Source: Hyphomicrobium methylovorum (GTDB lineage: Bacteria; Pseudomonadota; Alphaproteobacteria; Rhizobiales; Hyphomicrobiaceae). Taken from it: 64,000 bases of DNA. The first letter of the stretch is position 1. Each line of letters begins with the position of its first letter. Of the stretch, positions 51,189 to 58,614 are shown one piece after another. The position numbers and the translations under genes are program-made. The stretch is taken from contig NZ_QHJE01000001.1 of assembly GCF_013626205.1 (NCBI RefSeq), positions 2,708,501-2,772,500 of the forward strand, in the 5' to 3' direction. Under the pieces are notes generated by a model. That model was not told where the DNA came from and did no database searches. It saw only the letters and a list, made by a program, of their open reading frames with translations.

Positions 51189-52130
51189 ATGTCCGACCGG
51201 AGCCACAGTCTTCCTTTCGATCTGAGATCGCTCGAAATCTTCCTTGCCGTTTGCGAGGCGGGCGGTATGGCGGCGGCTGCTCGTGAGCTTCGGCTGACGC
51301 AGCCGGCTATCTCCCTCGCCGTTTCTGAACTCGAACGGAAAATCGGGACCGAGCTGTTCGATCGAACGGTTCGGCCGCTGGCGCTGACGCGGGCGGGTGG
51401 TCTGATGAGGCAGCGGGCGAGTGCGCTGATCGCCGACGCACGCCAGATTGCGCCGATGCTGCAGGAGACGGAGCATGGCCGCGTTCCTCTCATTCGTGTC
51501 GGGCTGGTCGATTCCCTCGGTCGTTCGCTGACGGTTGCGATATCGCAGCATCTCAAAGCGAAGGCGGAAGAAGTTTCGTTGCTGTCGGGACTCACCGCGA
51601 CGCATGCGAGCGAGCTTCTGACCCGGCGTCTCGATTTGTTTCTTGGGGTCGATGATCTTGAGGAATCGCCCGGGCTCGAGCGGTGGGAAATTGTGCGCGA
51701 GCCTTATGTGTTGCTGATTAACGGGCGGAATACGCATGTTCGCACGCTTAGCGATCTGAAGAAGCTTGCTGCTTGCGTGCCGCTGATCCGATTTAGCGGG
51801 CGTTCGCAGACGGGCGTCGAGATCGAGCGTCATTTGCGTCGTCTCGGTATCGAGCCGGCGCGTTCGTTTGAATTCGATAGCCCCTATGCCGTCGCGGCAA
51901 TGGTTTCGGCGGGTGATGGGTTCGCAATCACGACGCCGCTCTGCATCGCGGAGGCCAAGCTTTCCAACAAGAATCTCGTCACCGAAAAGCTGCCTGGGCC
52001 GCAGATCTCGCGCAAACTCACGCTCGTTGCACGCTACCGCGAACTTGGCCACATCCCGCGCGAACTCGCGGGTGTCGTGAAGGGCGTGCTACAGGCGGCG
52101 AACATTGAGGGGTTAGTCTTCGAAGGGTGA
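51189..52130 (+). CDS. LysR-family regulator of the mgd operon
   Basis: A 313-aa regulator. Winged HTH at residues 8-65 (FDLRSLEIFLAVCEAGGMAAAARELRLTQPAISLAVSELERKIGTELFDR) and a periplasmic-binding-like effector domain (PLIRVGLVDSLGRSLTVAIS, LDLFLGVDDLEESPG). Divergent from mgdA with two palindromes between, so it likely regulates mgdABCD and itself, perhaps sensing N-methylglutamate. The ATG at 51189 is preceded by TGGAA; the frame opens upstream to 51102 but would overlap the operator and mgdA. Confidence 0.88.
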   Translation: MSDRSHSLPFDLRSLEIFLAVCEAGGMAAAARELRLTQPAISLAVSELERKIGTELFDRTVRPLALTRAGGLMRQRASALIADARQIAPMLQETEHGRVPLIRVGLVDSLGRSLTVAISQHLKAKAEEVSLLSGLTATHASELLTRRLDLFLGVDDLEESPGLERWEIVREPYVLLINGRNTHVRTLSDLKKLAACVPLIRFSGRSQTGVEIERHLRRLGIEPARSFEFDSPYAVAAMVSAGDGFAITTPLCIAEAKLSNKNLVTEKLPGPQISRKLTLVARYRELGHIPRELAGVVKGVLQAANIEGLVFEG

Positions 52131-52157
52131 CGGCCTGTAGGCGACAGCTTTCGCCGG

Positions 52158-52451
52158 TCAACCCTTTGCGCGCATATCCTGTTTCCAGACTTCGTAGCGC
52201 ATTCTTGCGATTTGATACGCGTCCGGCAGCGACATGGCCCAGACGAAGATGCCGCCTGAAATCCGGCCGATGAAGGAATGCTCCGGCGTCGTCGTGATCC
52301 AGGTATATCCGCCGATCAGCAGTGCGAACAAAGCGAAGCCCAATCCGCGATAGGGCTTTCCGGCGATGACGTGTCCGGCGCCGGGTAGAACTGCGGCGAC
52401 CAGGAGAACGAGATAGGGATTGAGCGGTGCTCTTTTTTTGGGCGCGGCCAT
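52158..52451 (-). CDS. Small membrane protein, 97 aa
   Basis: Three hydrophobic segments (NPYLVLLVAAVLPGAGHVIAG, GLGFALFALLIGGYTWI, ISGGIFVWAMSLPDAYQIA). The P-G-A-G-H-x-x-x-G pattern near the N-terminus recalls short DUF-type membrane proteins. Its ATG overlaps the previous stop (TAATG). Function unknown. Confidence 0.6.
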   Translation of the reverse strand: MAAPKKRAPLNPYLVLLVAAVLPGAGHVIAGKPYRGLGFALFALLIGGYTWITTTPEHSFIGRISGGIFVWAMSLPDAYQIARMRYEVWKQDMRAKG

Positions 52452-53128
52452 TATGTGCGTACCTGATCTGCAGTTGCCGCGGCTTCGCTCAGCGCATCGA
52501 GATGCGCGAGCATCTGATTGAAGTCCTCAGCGCTGACAGTGTTGTTGTCAAAGATTGATTGTCTGAGAATGAGGTGCTCACCGCGGCGTCCTTCGGCAGC
52601 CTGCCAGATGACACGCAAGCCTTTTTCCGTCACGGCGATCTCTTTGATCTTGGGATCGAGGAGGATTTTCCGGATCGCATCCTCCATGCGCAGAAGCAGC
52701 GTTTGAGCTGCCTCGCCACTGCCGCGGACAAGAACCTCGTCGGGGAAGTTCGGCGGATTGTCGAGCCGATGCGGAAACGTGGAGGAGAGCGAGTAGAACT
52801 CTGTGCCGGCCGGACGGACGAGGGCAGCGAAAGCGGGTCGGCCTTTGCGCGGCTCGATGCGCGTTACCGAAAGCCACAACTGCGGCAAGCGCCGGATCGT
52901 CATTGTGTCGAGAATGAAGATGGCGCGGATGAATTTTCCGAGCCGGCGGCCCTCAAGAATTGGATAGCCGTCCTCACCAAAACTGACGCTGCCGAGATCG
53001 AGCAAGCCGACGCAACTGTCGAACAGCCCGGTGCGCAGCGCGCGCTGACGCGCATGATCGCGGCGAGCCTTTACGGTTACGACGCAAACCCCGACGATGG
53101 CGATGAGAAGAAGCAATTCCGAAGGCAA
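52451..53128 (-). CDS. Membrane-anchored hypothetical protein
   Basis: An N-terminal membrane helix (ELLLLIAIVGVCVVTVKARRDHARQ) is followed by a mixed soluble domain of about 190 residues (TMTIRRLPQLWLSVTRIEPRKGRPAFAALVRPAGTEFYSLSS...) and a helical C-terminus. It is probably an inner-membrane protein facing the cytoplasm. The start is uncertain: a TTG at 53128 is the most reasonable, as longer frames run through a terminator and the permease gene. Coupled to the 97-aa membrane protein. Confidence 0.5.
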   Translation of the reverse strand: MPSELLLLIAIVGVCVVTVKARRDHARQRALRTGLFDSCVGLLDLGSVSFGEDGYPILEGRRLGKFIRAIFILDTMTIRRLPQLWLSVTRIEPRKGRPAFAALVRPAGTEFYSLSSTFPHRLDNPPNFPDEVLVRGSGEAAQTLLLRMEDAIRKILLDPKIKEIAVTEKGLRVIWQAAEGRRGEHLILRQSIFDNNTVSAEDFNQMLAHLDALSEAAATADQVRT

Positions 53129-53188
53129 TGGCTGTCTCGTAATTGTTTGAAATCCAGACGTCGCACGTTCTGGCGAGGTCACAAAATA

Positions 53189-53219
53189 AAAACGGCAGGG
53201 TTGTTCGCCCTGCCGTTTT
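53189..53219. terminator. Strong bidirectional-looking terminator
   Basis: Perfect 12-bp arms AAAACGGCAGGG (53189-53200) and CCCTGCCGTTTT (53208-53219) directly after the permease stop (53230). It has A/T runs on both sides, so it works in either direction. Confidence 0.85.
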
Positions 53220-53229
53220 GTCTTCCGCG

Positions 53230-54615
53230 TCAGTAGCCCACGGGACGTGGCCACTGCATGCTGAACTGATCGCCACGGCGAACGTAGCGGTAGCGATGGA
53301 AGTGGAACCAGATCGAGGCGATGGCAAAGAAGAGCATCATTGCCACGAGCTGCGTGCCGTAACCCAGGAACACCGCGAAGTAGGTGACTGAGCACAGTGT
53401 CAGCAGCACGATTGCCGGTATCGGATGCATAGGATGAATGTAGCCGCGCTTAATGACGTCGAGCGGCCACTTCTTCCGGAACATGATGACCTGGAAGGAC
53501 ATGTAGGTGTAGCCCAGAAGGCCGGAGAGGATCGAGAACGTGATCACCTGATCCAGCGGCGCGAAGTATGCGAAGATAAGAGCCACAGGAACAAGGAACA
53601 CGATCGAACGGAACGGCGTGCGATTCTTGGGATGCACCGCTCCGAACCATGTCGGCAGGTAACGGTCGCGGCCCATGGAGAACCAAGCGCGCGAGGCGTC
53701 GTTAATGCAACCGTTGGCGGATGCCATCGTGGAGAACATCGTGCCCACGAACAGCAGAACCATCAGCGGCTGAGAGCCGGTTAGACGTGCGGCATCGAAG
53801 AGAGGCGTAACAGCCTGTCCAAGATACTCCCACGGCATCAAGCCGGTGCAGACGTACCATGTCATCGTGGCAGCCAGCAGCAGCGTGATCATGCCGGCCA
53901 TCGTGCCGAGCGGCAACGAGCGGGCCGGTGAGCGCACTTCTTCGGCGGCCTGACAGGTTCCCTCGATGCCGAGGTAGTACCAGAGGCCGAAGTGGAGCGC
54001 GGCGACGACACCGATGAAGCCGTATGGCAGCCCCGTCAGTAGCTCGCTGTGCCTGAGCATGTCATTCGACCACGGCTTCGAGAAGCTGAAGAGAATGATG
54101 ATGGCGACGAAGGCAGTCGCGGTCAGGATCAGGTTGAACGTCAACGTCGTGTAGACGCCGCGATAGTTCAACCAAGCGAGGAACATGATGGTGAGAACGA
54201 TGAATGGCTTGTCGTGTACGTTCTCAAAGCCGGCCATGCTGCCGACAGTTTGCACCAGGTAGCCGAGCGTAATGGCGTTCGCGGCCTCGAGCATTGTGTA
54301 GGCAAAGACGAGATAGAGTCCGACATTGAATGCCATGACGGGCCCGACGATGTGTTTCGCCTGCGCGTACTGACCGCCTGCGGCGGCGACCGTGGAGGTG
54401 ACCTCCGAGTCAATCATGGCGACGCAGGTGTAAAGCAAGCCGGCGAACCAGCATGCGATGAGAGCGGCGAAAGCTCCGCCTTTGCCGACGGCGAAGTTCC
54501 AACCCATGTACTCGCCGACGAGAACGATTCCGACGCCGAGAGCCCAGATGTGCGCTGGACCGAGGACGCGCAGGAGAGAAATTTTTTCTCCCTGAACAGC
54601 TGTTGCTTGGCTCAC
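53230..54615 (-). CDS. APC-superfamily permease of the NMG region
   Basis: A 461-aa, ~12-segment membrane protein: LGPAHIWALGVGIVLVGEYMGWNFAVGKGGAFAALIACWF (helices 1-2 with the G-E-Y-M-G-W-N-F motif of ethanolamine-type permeases), SEVTSTVAAAGGQYAQAKHIVG, GIEGTCQAAEEVRSPARSLP and ASANGCINDASRAWFSMGRDRYLP. The ethanolamine/choline-type branch of the family suggests an amine substrate, probably methylamine or N-methylated amino acid. It starts at 54615, overlapping the small membrane gene upstream (ATGA), as the last gene of a four-gene operon. Confidence 0.85.
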   Translation of the reverse strand: MSQATAVQGEKISLLRVLGPAHIWALGVGIVLVGEYMGWNFAVGKGGAFAALIACWFAGLLYTCVAMIDSEVTSTVAAAGGQYAQAKHIVGPVMAFNVGLYLVFAYTMLEAANAITLGYLVQTVGSMAGFENVHDKPFIVLTIMFLAWLNYRGVYTTLTFNLILTATAFVAIIILFSFSKPWSNDMLRHSELLTGLPYGFIGVVAALHFGLWYYLGIEGTCQAAEEVRSPARSLPLGTMAGMITLLLAATMTWYVCTGLMPWEYLGQAVTPLFDAARLTGSQPLMVLLFVGTMFSTMASANGCINDASRAWFSMGRDRYLPTWFGAVHPKNRTPFRSIVFLVPVALIFAYFAPLDQVITFSILSGLLGYTYMSFQVIMFRKKWPLDVIKRGYIHPMHPIPAIVLLTLCSVTYFAVFLGYGTQLVAMMLFFAIASIWFHFHRYRYVRRGDQFSMQWPRPVGY

Positions 54616-54797
54616 TGGTTGCCCCCTTGGTGAGTCGGCTCGGCGACGAGTTTGTCGTCGATCTCACCTTCTTTCGACGACGTCAGCACGTCTTCGGAGT
54701 AGGCGCGATTGGTTTTGATGAGATCGATCAGCATATAGAGACCCAGAATCGCTGAAATGACCCAGGCCGCAGTTTCGAGGAGATGAAAGCTATTCAT
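54612..54797 (-). CDS. Small membrane protein, 61 aa (permease partner)
   Basis: A single N-terminal transmembrane helix (HLLETAAWVISAILGLYMLIDLI) with a polar acidic tail (SSKEGEIDDKLVAEPTHQGG). The ATG at 54797 lies eight bases inside the upstream gene, and its end overlaps the permease start by ATGA. Coupling implies a stable subunit or regulator of the permease. No family recognised. Confidence 0.6.
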   Translation of the reverse strand: MNSFHLLETAAWVISAILGLYMLIDLIKTNRAYSEDVLTSSKEGEIDDKLVAEPTHQGGNQ

Positions 54798-55194
54798 TTC
54801 GGGCCCCATTCTTTTGTCCAAAGCGCTCGGCAATCACGTCCCGGTATTCGATCTTTGAGAAGCGAAACAGCAGGAGGAAATAGCCCATGACGACGATGGC
54901 AGTGATGGCGAGTTCGACCGGATTGAAGGAATAGTCGTAGCGGGAGGTGATGATGGGTGCTGCCGTCTCCGGCGTCATGCCGAGCTTCACCCACTGTTCG
55001 GTCTGGACCGCGTTCTGGCCGAGGCCTTCCCACGTCGTCGGGTCAGCAACTTTGAGTTCTGTTTTTCCGCCGCCCGCCAAGCCGAGGTACAGCGGCACGA
55101 AGAGTGCGACGAGCACGAGGGCCAGGAGGAACAGACTGTCGAAAAATTGGCCAAAAGCTGATTGTTTTGGCGGTTCATATCGCGTTTGAGACAT
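54790..55194 (-). CDS. Two-span membrane protein, 134 aa (permease partner)
   Basis: Two membrane helices (FDSLFLLALVLVALFVPLYLGLAG near the N-terminus and VELAITAIVVMGYFLLLFRF near the C-terminus) enclose a periplasmic-side domain (KTELKVADPTTWEGLGQNAVQTEQWVKLGMTPETAAPIITSRYDYSF). GGAGAG precedes the ATG. Second gene of the permease operon. I do not recognise the family. Confidence 0.65.
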   Translation of the reverse strand: MSQTRYEPPKQSAFGQFFDSLFLLALVLVALFVPLYLGLAGGGKTELKVADPTTWEGLGQNAVQTEQWVKLGMTPETAAPIITSRYDYSFNPVELAITAIVVMGYFLLLFRFSKIEYRDVIAERFGQKNGARNE

Positions 55195-55208
55195 TGGTTC
55201 TCTCCGTT

Positions 55209-55502
55209 CTATGTCGGACGCTTCTTAGCGGCATCGAGATAGTGGAGATCGAGGCCGTAGATCTCGGCGCGATCTTCGCTCAGATGAGCGACCATCACGA
55301 GAACCGAAGCAGTATTGAACAAGAGAACCAACCCGCCAGCGATCGCGAGTGCCCAAACGACTTCAGGGTTGGGTGCGAGCGGAATGACGGCGAAGAAGAC
55401 AAACGTATAAAGGCACCAGAGCAGAATCAGAGCGGCCAAGGACCAAAACCTGTCCCCCGCAAACTTTCTCGATATTCGAGAATCCAATTGACGTTGTGAC
55501 AT
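55209..55502 (-). CDS. Two-span membrane protein, 97 aa (permease partner)
   Basis: A basic N-terminus (MSQRQLDSRISRKFAGDRFW), then two helices (SLAALILLWCLYTFVFFAVI and VVWALAIAGGLVLLFNTASVLVMVAHL) and a short cytoplasmic tail ending YLDAAKKRPT. First gene of the four-gene permease operon, 14 bases before the next. No family recognised. Confidence 0.65.
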   Translation of the reverse strand: MSQRQLDSRISRKFAGDRFWSLAALILLWCLYTFVFFAVIPLAPNPEVVWALAIAGGLVLLFNTASVLVMVAHLSEDRAEIYGLDLHYLDAAKKRPT

Positions 55503-55844
55503 TTCTCATCCCTTTGTTTTTTTAGTTTGTTTATTCCGTGCGACAGCTTTCCTGGATGTTTATTGCGCGCCGTTTTTTATTTTTGACGATTCCGAATTGA
55601 TTTGGGTCGGACCGCGAAATTATAGCGGAATTATCCCTATCGGCTCGCTCCCGCAGTTATTCAGAAATACGTCACGCTCTTCTCCAAGTCAACAAATTTG
55701 CCTGAAGAGAAACATGATGTAAGCCGGTAAATTGTGCGTTTGGAAGCGGCAATGCGCTGTCTATCTATCAGCCGACCGTGCTATGAGGTTTGTTTTAGCG
55801 AGAGAAAATTTCTATTCGGGGGACGCGTTTGATCTCGTTTGTGC

Positions 55845-55854
55845 ATTGCGCAAT
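55845..55854. promoter_or_regulatory. Palindrome ATTGCGCAAT
   Basis: A 10-bp palindrome in the divergent region between the permease operon and the XRE-cupin gene. Its core TTGCGCAA recurs at 56707-56714 upstream of mgsA. Confidence 0.45.
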
Positions 55855-56031
55855 TTATGTTGCTTTGCACGACTAAGTTTTGGAGGGAGCAAGTTTCTGG
55901 GGTTGTCGAGTGCTGAAGTCGCCCACGCACGTGGTTTCGGCGTTGACGCGCGAGGCAATGCAGGCAATGCGGAGTTCGCGAAGTTGGTGACGCTCCGTGC
56001 CGTGCTGGCAAAGAAAATTGGGAATGAAAAA

Positions 56032-56679
56032 ATGGCTGAAAAAGCAAAGGTCCAGACGCGCGCGTCGCAACGGTCACTGACGACTGGATCGGGGGCTCCG
56101 GAGGCGGGGCCGCGGACGCTCGAAAGTGCAATCGGAGCGCAGGTTCGGGACTTCCGGAAGGCAGCAGGTCTTACCGTTTCGGAGCTTGGTGCGGCCGCGG
56201 AAATTTCGACCGCCATGGTCTCGAAAATCGAGAACGGACAGATTTCAGCCTCGCTCTCGGTCCTGCAGCAGCTCGCCTCGGCGTTGAATCTGCCGCTGAG
56301 CATGTTGCTTGCGTCTTATGAAGGTCGTCGGGGCTGTTCGTTCGTCAAGCGGGGCAAGGGACTCAGCATCAAGCGCCGGGGGACGAAGGTTGGCCACGAG
56401 TATCAACAGCTCGGGCAGTCGATCAGCGGTTCCATCGCGTTCGAGCCGTATCTCATCACGCTAAGCAAAGATGCCGAGCCCTATACGCAGTTTCGTCACG
56501 AGGGACTTGAGCTCATCTACATGCTGACGGGCGAAGTCACCTACTTGCACGGGGAAGATAGCTACCGCCTCGAGCCCGGCGATTGCCTGCTTTTTGACTC
56601 GGCGGAATTCCACGGTCCGGAAAGTTTGATCAAGCTGCCGGCGACTTACCTCTCGATTATCGTCTACCAGCGCCGCTGA
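56032..56679 (+). CDS. XRE-cupin transcriptional regulator
   Basis: A 215-aa regulator. XRE helix-turn-helix at about residues 30-85 (IGAQVRDFRKAAGLTVSELGAAAEISTAMVSKIENGQISASLSVLQQLASALNLPLSMLL), then a cupin-type effector domain (HEGLELIYMLTGEVTYLHGEDSYRLEPGDCLLFDSAEFHGPE). Related regulators control amine and amino-acid use. The ATG at 56032 has GGGAA upstream; the frame is open to 55732 but without signal. It lies between the permease operon and mgsABC and shares a palindromic motif with both upstream regions, so it probably controls them. Confidence 0.85.
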   Translation: MAEKAKVQTRASQRSLTTGSGAPEAGPRTLESAIGAQVRDFRKAAGLTVSELGAAAEISTAMVSKIENGQISASLSVLQQLASALNLPLSMLLASYEGRRGCSFVKRGKGLSIKRRGTKVGHEYQQLGQSISGSIAFEPYLITLSKDAEPYTQFRHEGLELIYMLTGEVTYLHGEDSYRLEPGDCLLFDSAEFHGPESLIKLPATYLSIIVYQRR

Positions 56680-56680
56680 C

Positions 56681-56699
56681 GCGTAAAAAAATTTTACGC
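56681..56699. terminator. Terminator-like hairpin after the XRE-cupin gene
   Basis: GCGTAAAA-AAA-TTTTACGC, immediately after the stop; AT-rich arms make it weak, and it may also be an operator. Confidence 0.45.
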
Positions 56700-56706
56700 T
56701 CAGTAT

Positions 56707-56830
56707 TTGCGCAATTCGCTGCTTCGCACCATTTTCAATATTGCTTTGCAATATTCGCGGCTGCCTCTTGGCGGTAAGTCTATTTAAAAACTTGCGCGAC
56801 TTGCGTGATTCAATAATTCGCATTTGCGAA
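56707..56830. promoter_or_regulatory. Cluster of TTGCG/CGCAA inverted repeats upstream of mgsA
   Basis: TTGCGCAA (56707-56714), AATATTGC-TTT-GCAATATT (56737-56755) and TTCGC-ATTT-GCGAA (56817-56830). Further half-sites lie around 56790-56800 and 56891-56899. Probably the binding region of the XRE-cupin regulator. Confidence 0.5.
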
Positions 56831-56937
56831 ATAAATTTTGGGCGCGCTGCATGATTTGCGGCGTGCCGAGGGGCGCGAACGTGCGTCCAAATTCGCAAAA
56901 TCGGTGTTGAGCCATAAGAAAATTAGTTTCCTAATGA

Positions 56938-56966
56938 TTGACACCTTTTTGGCCCTGAGCTAGGTT
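56938..56966 (+). promoter_or_regulatory. Probable sigma-70 promoter of mgsABC
   Basis: TTGACA (56938-56943), a 17-bp spacer and TAGGTT (56961-56966), 37 bases before the mgsA ATG. An ATTAG-TTTC-CTAAT repeat (56922-56935) lies directly upstream of the -35 box. Confidence 0.5.
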
Positions 56967-57003
56967 GCTTGCATCTAGAAGCAACCGGCGGACGAGCGCG
57001 AAA

Positions 57004-57900
57004 ATGTGTGGAATCGTGGGTTTATTTATTAAGGACAAGGCGCTGGAGCCGCAGCTCGGCGCGTTGACCAATCAGATGTTGGCTACCATGTGCGAGCGCG
57101 GTCCGGACTCGGCCGGCTTCGCAGTCTTTGGTGCCCCGGCGAACGGCAAGGCGAAGCTGACTTTGCAGTCCGCCAATGCCGATGCTGATTTCAAAGGACT
57201 GGACGCAACCGTATCCAAGGCGATCGGTGCTCCAGTCGATCTCAAAATCAAATCTTCGCACGCAGTGCTCACTGTGCCGGAAGACAAGGTGGAAGAGGCA
57301 CGCGCTGCCGTGCGCGCTGCGCATCCTTCGATCTCGGTCATGGCCAGCGGCACGTCTATCGAGATCTACAAAGAGGTCGGCTATCCGACCGAGGTTTCGA
57401 AGCGTTTTGAATTGTCGAAGATGACGGGTTCGCATGCCATCGGTCATACCCGCATGGCGACGGAGTCGGCGGTGACGACGCTTGGTTCGCATCCGTTTTC
57501 GACCGGCCTCGATCAGTGCCTGGTCCATAACGGCTCGTTGTCGAACCACAACAACCTGCGTCGCGAATTGCGCCGCTCGGGAATGACCTTCGAAACGGAA
57601 AACGATTCCGAGGTTGCGGCCGCTTATCTTACGGCGCGCATGAACGAAGGCATGAACCTCGGCGAAGCGCTCACGAAGAGCCTCGACGATCTGGATGGGT
57701 TTTTCACGTTCGTTGTCGGAACGAAGAATGGTTTCGGTGTGCTTCGCGATCCGATCGCGTGCAAGCCGGCGGTGATGGCAGAGACGGACCAGTACGTTGC
57801 ATTCGGCAGCGAATACCGTGCGCTGGTCAATCTTCCGAACATCGACAAGGCGAAGGTGTGGGAGCCGGAACCGGCAACCGTTTATTTCTGGGAACGCTAA
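57004..57900 (+). CDS. mgsA: N-methylglutamate synthase subunit A (glutamine amidotransferase type II)
   Basis: A 298-aa Ntn-type amidotransferase. Catalytic Cys2 (MCGIVGLFIKDKALEPQLG), then CERGPDSAGFAVF, HTRMATESAVTTLGSHPFS and CLVHNGSLSNHNNLRREL. It is homologous to the amidotransferase part of glutamate synthase and works with MgsB and MgsC to convert gamma-glutamylmethylamide and glutamate into N-methylglutamate. The ATG at 57004 puts Cys at position 2, as required; the longer open frame from 56965 would block the catalytic N-terminus. Confidence 0.93.
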   Translation: MCGIVGLFIKDKALEPQLGALTNQMLATMCERGPDSAGFAVFGAPANGKAKLTLQSANADADFKGLDATVSKAIGAPVDLKIKSSHAVLTVPEDKVEEARAAVRAAHPSISVMASGTSIEIYKEVGYPTEVSKRFELSKMTGSHAIGHTRMATESAVTTLGSHPFSTGLDQCLVHNGSLSNHNNLRRELRRSGMTFETENDSEVAAAYLTARMNEGMNLGEALTKSLDDLDGFFTFVVGTKNGFGVLRDPIACKPAVMAETDQYVAFGSEYRALVNLPNIDKAKVWEPEPATVYFWER

Positions 57901-57927
57901 GACAAATCACATCTGGGATCTCAATCC

Positions 57928-58614
57928 ATGCGCAAGATTGATCTCGCGAAGACGACTCTTCGCGAACTAAACGAAGATCTGCATCGGCAGTCGGAAGGCG
58001 CCAACGAGACGGACTGGGAGATTGTCAACTCTCAGGGCTTTCACGCCGTCGCTGTCGGCGTCGATGCGCCGATCAACATCAACATCCGGGGCAGTGTCGG
58101 TTACTACTGCGCCGGTATGAATAAGCAGGCGTCTATCACGGTGCATGGTTCGGCTGGTCCGGGCGTTGCTGAAAACATGATGTCGGGCAACATCCGCATC
58201 ACGGGCGACGCCAGCCAGTATGCTGGAGCCACCGGCCATGGCGGATTGCTCGTCATCGAAGGGAACGCAGCGTCGCGCTGTGGTGTTTCGATGAAGGGTA
58301 TCGACATCGTCGTTCGCGGCAACATCGGCCATCTTTCAGCGTTCATGGCGCAGAGCGGACACCTTGTCGTGCTTGGCGATGCTGGCGACGCACTCGGTGA
58401 CTCGATCTACGAAGCCAAGCTCTTCGTGCGCGGCACGGTGAAGAGCCTCGGTGCCGATTGCATCGAAAAAGAAATGCGGCCGGAGCATCTCAAGACGCTC
58501 GATCAACTGCTTGCGAAGGCAGGGATCACGGACGTCAAGTCGAGCGAGTTCAAGCGTTATGGCTCGGCACGCAAGCTCTACAACTTCAACATCGACAATG
58601 CGGATGCTTACTGA
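57928..58614 (+). CDS. mgsB: N-methylglutamate synthase subunit B (GXGXG domain)
   Basis: A 228-aa right-handed beta-helix protein homologous to the C-terminal GXGXG domain of glutamate synthase: INIRGSVGYYCAGMNKQASITVHGSAGPGVAENMMSGNIRITGDASQYAGATGHGGLLVIEGNAASRCG. Structural subunit between MgsA and MgsC. It starts 27 bases after mgsA; its stop overlaps the mgsC start by one base (TGATG). Confidence 0.92.
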   Translation: MRKIDLAKTTLRELNEDLHRQSEGANETDWEIVNSQGFHAVAVGVDAPININIRGSVGYYCAGMNKQASITVHGSAGPGVAENMMSGNIRITGDASQYAGATGHGGLLVIEGNAASRCGVSMKGIDIVVRGNIGHLSAFMAQSGHLVVLGDAGDALGDSIYEAKLFVRGTVKSLGADCIEKEMRPEHLKTLDQLLAKAGITDVKSSEFKRYGSARKLYNFNIDNADAY

